Notes under the pieces: generated by a model
Databases searched by the model: none
What the model was told of the DNA's origin: nothing
The model's input: the letters and a program-made list of their open reading frames with translations, nothing else
Program-made: the position numbers and the translations under genes
In this document: piece by piece, positions 56,201 through 64,000 of the stretch
Layout of the letters: each line of letters begins with the position of its first letter
Numbering within the stretch: the stretch's first letter is position 1
DNA from: Usnea hakonensis
Lineage: Eukaryota; Ascomycota; Lecanoromycetes; Lecanorales; Parmeliaceae
Length of the DNA: 64,000 nt
Direction of reading: 5' to 3'
NCBI GenBank assembly: GCA_013423325.1
Contig: BLJB01000055.1
Span: 1 to 64,000, forward strand

Positions 56201-57299
56201 CAAGACCGTCAGCTTCTCTCCCAAAATTCCCACTGAGAGTGAAAGCGAAATTTTCAAAATCGATCTCAGCCGAAAAATGTCGTATGAGCAGTTCTCAGCG
56301 AAGGTTGGCGAATACCTGAAGGTCGACCCCACACACCTCCGTTTTTGGACCGTCAACTCCACCACGGGCAAAGTCAAGAACGCGGTGAAGCGGAATGCGA
56401 ACCAGAATTTGTATCAAATTCTGAGTCCACAGTTCGGAACATACAGCAACAACAACCAGCGCGACGATGCGTTGTACTACGAAATCTTGGATATGAGCCT
56501 CAGTGAAATGGATACGAAGAAAAGCCTGAAGATCAGTTGGGTCACCGAGGGAATGTCCAAGGAGGTTAGTACTTCGGCCGTTCCTTTTCTTTACTCGCAA
56601 GCTGACGTATTCTGCAGGAGCTCTTCGAGATTCTTGTGCCCAAATCAGGCACTGTACGCGACCTCCACCAAGGTCTGCAACAGAAGGCTAAATTAGACGA
56701 TGAGACTAACCAAAGTGTACGAATATGCGAAGTGCGAGGAAACAAAGTATACAAAGAGCTTCTCCCAGATGACCCAGTAGCGATCCTCTCAGAGTATGCT
56801 GGACTGTTTGCCGAAAGGATGAATGAGGAAGAGCGAGACGCTGATAGGAGAAGCTTTGTTGATTGTTTCCACTTCGAAAAGGAACCGACCAAGCCGCATG
56901 GTATTCCTTTCAAATTCCTTATGAAAGCTGTGAGCTATCCCGCATTTGCCAGATATCTGGGCCTGGTGCTGACAAAGCGCAGGACGAGCAATTCAAAGAT
57001 ACCAAAATGCGGTTGTCGAAGCGAATAGGCATCAAAGGCAAACAGTTTGACAAAATTAAATTTGCCATCATCCAACGGTCTATTTATTCCAAGCCGGTCT
57101 ATCTGAACGATGGTGGGTTCTGTCATTTCACCTTTACGACTCGTTCCACTGGGTGCATAAGCATTATCCTGGCTAACGCGATAGTCTAGATGATATCCTC
57201 TCGGAAGCCATCGAGAACCCCGATGACCAACTCGGTCTCGATCATGTAAATAGATCTAAAGGACTTGGAGGCAAAGGTGACTCGATATTCATCCGGTAA
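53237..57299 (+). CDS. UBP15: Ubiquitin-specific protease, UBP15/USP7 type
   Basis: Ten exons (53237-53459, 53521-53665, 53734-53900, 53960-54149, 54197-54305, 54357-55308, 55357-56564, 56618-56929, 56983-57112, 57190-57299) give 1181 aa; every junction is in phase. After an acidic N-terminus comes a MATH/TRAF domain (ETVHTWVIDDWRHLEKKSRG to PTGVLWHNFNNYNS). The USP domain starts TGMVGLKNQGATCYLNSLLQ with catalytic Cys at about 261; the His box is SGDFNAGHYYAFLKP (His about 505), then KFDDDRV. Two ubiquitin-like-rich C-terminal blocks follow, as in USP7, ending LGLDHVNRSKGLGGKGDSIF. Yeast Ubp15 and human USP7 share this layout. They deubiquitinate diverse substrates, in yeast including cell-cycle and peroxisomal proteins. 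Confidence 0.95.
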
Positions 57300-58474
57300 T
57301 TGCTTGCCAGCCTACTGTGTTTGCAGTACTCTGTAAGTTGCTTTTGGAGCGAGCATCATCAGCCGGTTCTTTTCAATCTTTCTGGAGTCCGGGAGTAGGA
57401 GAATGTTCTTGGCTCCGTGGCCAGGGTGAAAGAAATATGGGAAATGCAAGTATGGCTCAGCATGGCTTATGCGCCATCGAAGTGATGATTTTTGTACATT
57501 AAAATGCAGCATGCATCGAACGAGAGATACCAGGTGAAGACAGTTGGAATCTATGTCCGATATACAAAGCTCTATTTAGCGTACCGTGGCCAGGTAACAG
57601 TCTGGCGTGTTTTACAATTTGATAACGAAGAAGCCAAGTCTGTTCTGGCCAACCCGATGACAATTGACATATTCTAGTGTTGGTAGGCTCTAGTCACCCC
57701 TTGAAGTGGAACTTAGAAGCTCACTAAGCAGTCATTGCTCATCTCCCGGCATCAGGAATAGCGGCTGTGCAGTTCTAGTATTGACGACGGGACTTTGGCC
57801 ATGGGATCAGCTGTGGTATCAAACAATCGCCTCCCGGTGTAACACTTTACCCCAAATGGATGTCTAGGCAGTGTTGGGGAGGCAAAGGTCTAGGCGCACA
57901 AACAGATGAATCAAAATCGAATCGCTTCACTAAAACACTACCGAGTAAAATCAGAGTATTCGTTGTTTGAAATAAATTAACCACCATGGAAACTCTTGAA
58001 GAACCGGGCAGATCGTTAATAATTCTAATGATATTAATATTATTGATGGATCAGATGAATTTCTTTTTGCTGGCAAGGACGACAAGGTAATGTGTCTCGG
58101 ATTGAGGAGAGGCATCTTAGTGTAGTGCTCTACAGTCTTGATCTCATCCATCACATTGTGTTGGGGACAAAACGAAGCTCGGCCCGACAGACATTAATAA
58201 TGCCAACCAATGACACATGAGAACATCATTCAAGATCCACCAAATCTTGATCTCCTTGAGGTCCATTTAATTGTGACTCGGGAGTCGGGATGGCTTACTT
58301 ATAGCCTTGACCAAAAGTCCTAGGCCGCAGGTACTCTACGGCGAAGTACTGCAACATGCTATGAAATATTCCGCTGGCGCACGGGACGCAATCGTGCCGA
58401 ATCACTCCTGGATGGGAGGACGTAGAGGACCGAACTGCTGTGTCTGACGGCGAAAGCGGTGCACGTTACTATGT
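57300..58474. other. 1.2 kb between convergent UBP15 and PQ-loop gene stops
   Basis: No gene is recognised. An AT-rich patch (58015-58055, with ATGATATTAATATTATTGAT) is present. Around 58313-58365 fragments such as CCAAAAGTCCT and CTGCAACATGC recall the end of the 130-bp element, but too weakly to call a copy. Confidence 0.4.
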
Positions 58475-59376
58475 TCATGTCAACCTCCCCTTTTTCTCTA
58501 ATTCACTCTTCCGAGCTACGTATTCTTGCCCCTCTCCGTAGATCCAGTATTGGACACCCAGGCCCACATCACAGCAGGCCTGGAAAACGCCGCACAATTT
58601 GAACGGCCATGGTATCTTCCCAGGCTCCGACATGAAGAAGAACCCCATTTTCATTGCATCTCCAACGAGCCAGTTCACCAAAACCGATAAGCGAAACCCC
58701 TTACAGGAGTGAGCGCGTTGGTTGGAGAAGATCTGCGGGAGTGGAAGTACAGCTTCGATCGCAAGCCCGGCGTAGCCAATGATATTGGTGTAGACAGAGG
58801 TTGGGGTAGGCCGAACGAAAAGATGGATGACGAGTAAGCAGAGGGTCAAGCCAAGAACGAATACCCAGTACCTGAAGGGCCAGGAAATTAGCATCCGGTC
58901 TATGGATCCTCCAAGGGGTGTTTGTGACTCTTAGCAAAACCTGAATGTTACGAATGGACTCACGGCCGTTGTGCCCTCCATCTCCAAAACCCCCATGGTC
59001 TGCCTGGCTCCATGTTCTTGAAAGGTCCCTCTCCCCGCCAGGGAGGTCTGTTTTCCAGCGCGACTTTCAGCAATACCACTTGTACAGCGACCATAATTAC
59101 AGCCTGTATGAGAAGAGCAAAGTCATAACGAGCGCCAGGCCAATAAAAGATTTTTAAGATCGATGACGTCAGCATGATCAAAGGTATGTCGAGAGAGAAG
59201 CCAGCAGAGGTGCGATTCCGATGGATGGACAAAATTTGGTCGGAGTAGGAAGTAAGAGGAGAAAACATAAGACTGCGTAGATGAAGAGTCAGCTGCCAAA
59301 CTGCACGACGTTATGTGGGAAAGAAGACATACAAAAGAGGTATAAAGGAAGAGATCAACGTCGCAAAGAAGGCCAT
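58475..59376 (-). CDS. PQ-loop membrane protein (PQLC1/SLC66A2 and Any1-like)
   Basis: Three exons on the minus strand (59376-59333, 59272-58964, 58871-58475) give 249 aa. About six or seven hydrophobic segments are visible. Two PQ-loop-type motifs stand out: FSPLTSYSDQILSIHRNRTS leading to AGFSLDIPLIMLTSSILKIF, and EAVLPLPQIFSNQRAHSCKG leading to FRLSVLVNWLVGDAMKMGFF. The second carries the PQ pair itself. The layout matches human PQLC1 (SLC66A2) and yeast Any1/Cfs1, which act in the trans-Golgi/endosome and oppose phospholipid flippases. The same role here is inferred. The model starts at the first in-frame ATG, MAFFATLISSFIPLLF, which forms the first membrane helix. Confidence 0.88.
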
Positions 59377-61230
59377 AACGGAGACAACGAGAAGTCGCAA
59401 AGAAATTGATATGTAGTAGGAATTTCGAGAGTCATTGTATGAACATGGCTGTCTGAGACAAGTAAATCCTGGTGAACGAGCTGAGGGCAATTAGGACGTG
59501 ATTTGAAGCCCAACGATCCGCAGAGCAGATTCTGCAGGTCCGAGAAGGTGTGTAGAGAAGCGATTAACTCCAGCTTGTCAACGTGGAACTCGACTGAGCT
59601 TCCGATGAACGAGGGAACAGAGCTCGAGCTTAACAAGATTATAGCGTGTGAATGACTAAGCGGGTTGAAGGTATCTGATTGGTGACCTCCACTTTCAGTC
59701 CTGGCCAAATCACGACACCCTCTCGCCCTCCATCATATTCAACAAGGAGCAAAAAGCACACATGATAATCTTACGGAACTCTAGAGTCCTTTAACGGTGC
59801 TGTGCGCAGACGGACAGTCTCAACATGCCTTATTTCGGGACAATTTCCCTTCTCTCGAGCCTAGGAGAATAAATAATAGGACGGTTACAGGAAGAAGATT
59901 TGGATTTGGATCGCTGGTATGTATTATACGAGTACGAGAACCGTCTCTCTAGTCTCTGCTCTTCAGAGACAAGGTACCTGTCACTGCCGGCGCTCAAGCT
60001 TTCACTCAAGCTTTTTTGCCGCGGGATATTCTTGTCTGGAAATCTGATAAGTAATCAGGATCCAGGAACAGCTTATTTTATGGTCCGAGACGGAAGAACT
60101 GGAAATGATGCCGTGCTGGTGCATGAAGGTCGGTAGATATGTACCTGCATGCATGAGTAGTACCGAGGACGTTGGGAGATAGAGACAGTACCCCAATTCC
60201 AAAAGCCGATTCGCCGATGTTACTCGCAGGCAGGCCAAACCTTTTATTGCGGTTGCCTGCAGAGGACGCCTCTCACCCGTCCCTTAAAAATTTAAGATTG
60301 CCTTCTCCGTCTTCCTCCCTCCACCAATCCATACAACGCACACAAACATCCACACTTCTCTTCCTGCCGAAACATCTCATCGGAAATGATCTCTGGAATT
60401 GGTATGGTTGAGCCAATTCCTACATTCCTGCTGCTGCATACTAAGCATTCCTGCAGTAGTGGTGTGGGTAACCTGCCGCCATACCCTCAACCCCTCACAC
60501 CCAGCTGCGCTCTATGAGTCTATGGGCTGCTGACATTTGTCACCGTCACCTATCACCTGTCAGCTGTGTGGATAACGGCCTCGAGGATAGGGTGTCGAGT
60601 GGAGATCAGCTTTGATCATGGCGCTGTGATCTTGTCATCAAATCCATCGTCTGGAAAATGGACATCCATCATTCGTGCATGCAGGCACCAGCAGGTTCCG
60701 CTAAGGTCTGGACATAGTCCACTCTCACTTCTTGTTTCGCTGCGCAAATTCCGTAATTTCGGTGCCTACAGAATCTCTTTGCTTCGTTGGACTACAACGG
60801 AGAATGAATGATTTTGGCGTGATGTTAATCCATCCATGGATTTATCTTTTTTTCTCCCCATGTGGAGGAGTGGAGACGGAGATTTCACAAGGCATCTTTA
60901 AGCGCCCGGTCCGAGGATACCATATCCATTGGACGAGTATGGTATCACCGTTCACACCTCGTCTCTTTCATTATGACCTTTTAGCCGGCCGGAATAATAT
61001 ACAGTCTCGTGGTTGCCCCTCCAGCACCGTCCTTCTCCCTCTTGCACACCAACTTCGTAGGTGACGACGCTCCTTTAGCACACACATTCTTTTCCAGTAT
61101 CCCAGTTGTCTGAGGCTTCTTCTCGCAGCTTGAAGCTTGGATTTGGCTCCTTTCACTCATAGATTCAGCATCTACACGAAACATTCATTTTTTTTACTAT
61201 TCACAAACAGCCAGGAATCTTTCTATCAAA
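59377..61230. promoter_or_regulatory. 1.85 kb divergent intergenic region
   Basis: It lies between the starts of the PQ-loop gene and the thaumatin-like gene. No conserved frame is found. Around 59990-60013 the word CTCAAGCTTT is repeated directly. The last 250 bases are pyrimidine-rich and probably hold the leader of the secreted-protein gene. Such a long upstream region would fit a regulated gene, but no binding site is identified. Confidence 0.4.
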
Positions 61231-62424
61231 ATGAAGATTGTCAAGATCTTCGCATTAATCGTCACCCTTGTGGGTCCCTCGCAGGTCATTGCTCAAAGGG
61301 AACATGTATGGTCCAGCTTCAGCGCAGTGGAAACCCCAACTTCCGGTATACTATCCGATGGCCCCCAGCAGCTTCGAAGCCTAGTATCACGTACATTGTG
61401 CTAAAGCAGTGACGCTCTAGGATCACATATCACCGTGCAAAAATCAGCCGTGATTACAATTGCTTCCAACCCAGTAGCCACCCCGATGACGACAGCGTTG
61501 TCTGTGGAGAAGTCGCAAGGTTCCGTCCTACAGAACGCCTCCATACCGGCCTCCGCTATCAGTGTAGCGCCAGCACCAGTCAAGACAGGCGTCATGACCA
61601 TAGCTATAACCAATTACTGGACGGCTCCGCTGTCTGTTTCGTAAGTTATGATCTCAGAGCTGTCTTGCCCTACAACAGTGTCAAGGTCGCTTTTTTGGGT
61701 TGAAAACCACCCCAAGACTGAACTCCAGCTTCCTTCTTGCAGAGATATGCTGACTCCGAGTTCACGAAGGTACTTCCAGAACAGTGATTCCCCGAGCGCA
61801 GTTGGTGCCCCACAGCCAGCTCCGCTGGGAACAACCACCCAAGTAGTGTTCCCCACGAATTGGGCTGGCAGGATCGTGATTGGCAAGACCACCGATGCTG
61901 ACGGCAGCAAGATTGAGGGCAGTACCACAGTGTGGAACGATGTTGACGTCAGCTACGTCGACGGCTTCTCGGTACCGATTGTCTGCTCGAACGCCAGTGC
62001 GCCCGTTACTGGCTGCAACATTAATCTATGGGACGTTAGCGGGCCATGCAATAACACCGTCGGCCAAGATGCCGTCTGCCTAAATCCCATGCAAGGAGTC
62101 GCAGATGGGCCTGCCGATCCTTGGTTCTTACCATGCCAAGGCGTCGCTTACACATTCCCCAATGACAACGTCGCAAATGATGGGAATACTGGAACACCAA
62201 GTGTGTCATGCTGCGTTGGGACCGAGGAGATGGGGTGCAGTGCACCACTCATGCAGGGAAAGGGCAATGACAAGCCATCAAAGCGGGCGGTGCCGGCATT
62301 AGAGAAACCCTTTCAAATCGAGGAGGCACAGGAGCGTGGTCAAAGAGATCTCGCATTCCCGCATACGCACAACCATCTCAAGAGACACCTTGCAAAGGCG
62401 AGGTCCCACGGTCGAGCACTCTAA
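61231..62424 (+). CDS. Secreted thaumatin-like protein
   Basis: Three exons are proposed (61231-61345, 61421-61640, 61743-62424), giving about 338 aa. A signal peptide is clear (MKIVKIFALIVTLVGPSQVI, cut probably after the following Ala). After a Thr/Ala/Val-rich stretch the thaumatin fold starts near 98 (GVMTIAITNYWTAPLSVS) and continues TTQVVFPTNWAGRIVIGKTT, TVWNDVDVSYVDGFSVPIVC, CNINLWDVSGPC and SCCVGTEEMGCSAPLMQ, with eight cysteines in the third exon. Thaumatin-like proteins in fungi are secreted and some bind or cut beta-1,3-glucans. An unusual tail of about 60 residues follows the fold, with dibasic KR sites and a His/Arg-rich end. The first intron boundaries are the least certain; the second intron is well supported. 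Confidence 0.82.
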
Positions 62425-63150
62425 AGGGCAAAGTCGAGGTCCCTCAGTCACTCGTTTGATATCTTTTTTATGTAGCTATTCGTTTCTTTAGACATATTGG
62501 CAGGACCAGTTATCAATTTCCGGGCATTAGAGGACCTGAAATGGATTGAAATGGACTGAAGAATCTTTCGAGTCTTTCTTTTGATGCTCTCACGGTCTGT
62601 GTGTTTTATCTGAGTCTTAGCTGGTCCGCTCCTCATTTCTTAAGAACCATGCCCACAGCTGGATTCCGTTTGATTGTAGACTCATTAATAAGAGCGACCG
62701 CTGGCAGACAGACTTCTAGAGTAATTTGATCTATCGAACAAATTTTGCTGAGCTAGCCTGAGTCCAGTGTTAGACAAAGCGCGAAATTACGGCAAGAGTG
62801 CAAACAATCAAAGAGCGTCAAGTAATCCATTGCGCAAAAACTTGCTATTTTATACTTCTCTTGTTAAGATGGAGAAATGATGGTTTTCCACATCTCTCCT
62901 TCCTTGTCTTCGTAACCTCTACTTCATACCACTCGTTGCGAATGGCAAGGTTATAGAATCGTGGCTTCTTCTCACATCATCAGAAACCACTAGAGCAAAG
63001 CATTTTGTCGTAAGAAACTAGGTAGAGTAGAAAGAGATACTCGTACTCGTACTTCTACAGGAGCTTCCCACCCTTGTACTGGTTACACAGTCACTTTAAA
63101 CGAAACCGAGAAAACAACAAGTTCAAAAAGGAGACTATCTCTCAGCATGC
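62425..63150. other. 0.73 kb between thaumatin-like gene and QTRT2-like gene
   Basis: It contains the 3' UTR of one gene and promoter of the next. A CGTACTCGTACTT stretch precedes the second gene by about 110 bases. No gene or repeat is recognised. Confidence 0.4.
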
Positions 63151-64000
63151 ATGTCATCGCGCCAGCAACAACTTGGACATGAAATGAGACTGCCGTTGCG
63201 CCAATTCCGAACAAAGGCAACAACTCGATTCAGTGGCGGCCTCCGGGCAATGCCTGCCACGGACCCGCACTCCACGGCAGAACACTCGTCGAAGGTGGTA
63301 TCCTTCCATCTATCGAGATCACACTCAGACAAGGATGAGCCCAGACTTGGCCGTCTCACCTTTCAAAGCCGCAGCCCAATTCAAACCCCTCATTATGTAG
63401 CCGTCAGCTCACGAGGAGCCGTTCCACATCTTTCTCAAGACATGACTAGGGACAATACGTCTATTGGTGCCATATACACGGCTGTTGAGGATTGTGAGTT
63501 GCTCGTAGCCTTTCCAGACATCGCGTCCAATGTACTGACAGGCGAGCTCTTCCTGGAGCCCGCAAGTTATAGAGAAGGCTCTCCATCAATCACAAGTCCC
63601 ACCAGTTTTCAACTTCCCTGCCCTTCCCAATGAATCGCCTCTGCGAAAATTCATCGGGCTTCAGACACAGATGCTGCTTATTCTTGGCGTTCGAAGAGTA
63701 CCGCCATTACCGTGCCCGGTCTCGAGCACATCTAGCGCTGTATCGATAGTCACATCACTGGGCTTTTCTATGCTCGACTATACCGATTACGCAGAAGCAG
63801 CTCGTAAACTCCGGCCGGACATAGTCTTAGGGATGGGAGACGTGTTATTCGGACACAAGCCAGGTGTGAAGAGGAAAGATGCGATGGGTGACAGGACGCT
63901 CGTTTGGCTGAAGGAAATGATATCTTCAATGGAAAATGAGGCAGATGGAATACCGCAGACCGCATTGTTTGCACCTGTACTTCCCATCGAGGCCGAGCAG
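63151..64000 (+). CDS. Queuine tRNA-ribosyltransferase accessory subunit 2 (QTRT2), 5' part
   Basis: Two exons are seen (63151-63493 and 63597 to beyond the window end), and the frame is open at 64000, so the gene is partial. The N-terminus reads PRLGRLTFQSRSPIQTPHYV then AVSSRGAVPHLSQDMTRDNT, the family's opening strand-loop. After the splice it continues PPVFNFPALPNESPLRKFIG, LILGVRRVPPLPCPVSS, and LDYTDYAEAARKLRPDIVLG then MGDVLFGHKPGVKRKDAMGD. QTRT2 pairs with the catalytic QTRT1 to exchange guanine-34 of certain tRNAs for queuine. QTRT2 lacks catalytic residues in known cases; that region is off the window. The start may be the ATG at 63151 or a later one such as MPATDPHS. Confidence 0.88.

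Noticed and set aside
58313..58365. Third copy of the 130-bp foldback element
   Set aside because: Only scattered short matches (CCAAAAGTCCT, CTGCAACATGC) in changed order; not enough to support homology.
59355..59708. 117-codon minus-strand frame upstream of the PQ-loop gene
   Set aside because: Probably the 5' leader of that gene; no conserved features.
61346..61420. A 30-base intron (61391-61420) in the thaumatin-like gene
   Set aside because: Too short for a fungal spliceosomal intron; the GTATAC donor at 61346 gives a 75-base intron in the same phase.
1..64000. Secondary-metabolite cluster, CRISPR array, viral insertion or tRNA genes
   Set aside because: None of the expected enzymes, repeats or structures was seen; the genes are housekeeping.
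430..64000. An RNA-processing gene cluster acting as one system
   Set aside because: Nine RNA-related genes lie here, but they are interleaved with unrelated ones, face both ways, and such genes are common; chance is the simpler explanation.

Overview
The window is a 64 kb piece of a filamentous ascomycete (Pezizomycotina) nuclear genome. Nearly every gene is interrupted by short introns, mostly 45 to 100 bases, with GTANGT-type donors, CTAAC/CTGAC-like branch sites and TAG/CAG acceptors. The encoded proteins are typical fungal orthologues, and intergenic gaps run from 0.1 to 2 kb. I cannot fix the class from sequence alone. All exon models were built by eye by matching reading frame across splice sites; most close perfectly in phase, but individual boundaries could be off by a few bases.

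Layout, left to right: NRP1-like RNA-binding protein (+, 0.4-2.6 kb); RA-PH protein (-, 3.9-6.2); spliceosomal SNW/Prp45 (+, 6.7-8.6); ribosome-biogenesis PWP2 (-, 8.7-11.7); septin CDC12 (+, 12.1-13.6); WDR83/MORG1 WD40 protein (+, 14.0-15.1); CASTOR-like ACT protein (-, 15.4-16.7); a 2 kb gene-free gap; CHERP-like CID protein (-, 18.8-20.6); small DUF4748-like protein (-, 21.3-21.6); TFIIH helicase SSL2 (+, 22.2-24.7); XRN1 (-, 25.5-30.0); HAT2 (+, 30.4-31.9); fungal protein of unknown function (-, 32.3-33.5); SPC3 (+, 33.8-34.6); NPY1 Nudix hydrolase (+, 35.5-37.0); GTP cyclohydrolase I (+, 37.3-38.4); 501-aa fungal protein (+, 39.1-40.6); PMP3 (+, 41.0-41.8); CTK1-type kinase (-, 42.4-45.8); 1077-aa fungal protein of unknown function (-, 47.5-50.8); mitochondrial PDK/BCKDK kinase (-, 51.1-52.6); UBP15/USP7 deubiquitinase (+, 53.2-57.3); PQ-loop membrane protein (-, 58.5-59.4); thaumatin-like secreted protein (+, 61.2-62.4); and the 5' part of a QTRT2-type protein (+, from 63.2, running off the end).

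The content is core housekeeping, with a noticeable share of RNA-related genes (NRP1, PRP45, PWP2, WDR83, CHERP, SSL2, XRN1, HAT2, CTK1). No secondary-metabolite cluster, CRISPR or virus is seen, and there is no sign of a co-ordinated operon-like system. Several pairs share short divergent promoters (XRN1/HAT2, SPC3/unknown, PWP2/CDC12, RA-PH/PRP45, PDK/UBP15).

The least ordinary structure is non-coding. A two-copy family of non-autonomous terminal-inverted-repeat elements (20.8-21.05 kb and 34.96-35.40 kb) is present. The second copy carries a smaller 132-bp TA-flanked foldback element nested inside it, and that small element has another copy at 6.5 kb in the PRP45 promoter. A recurrent palindrome-like motif (ACCTTAGGTAC and relatives) is scattered through intergenic DNA and is densest at 17.85-18.37 kb.
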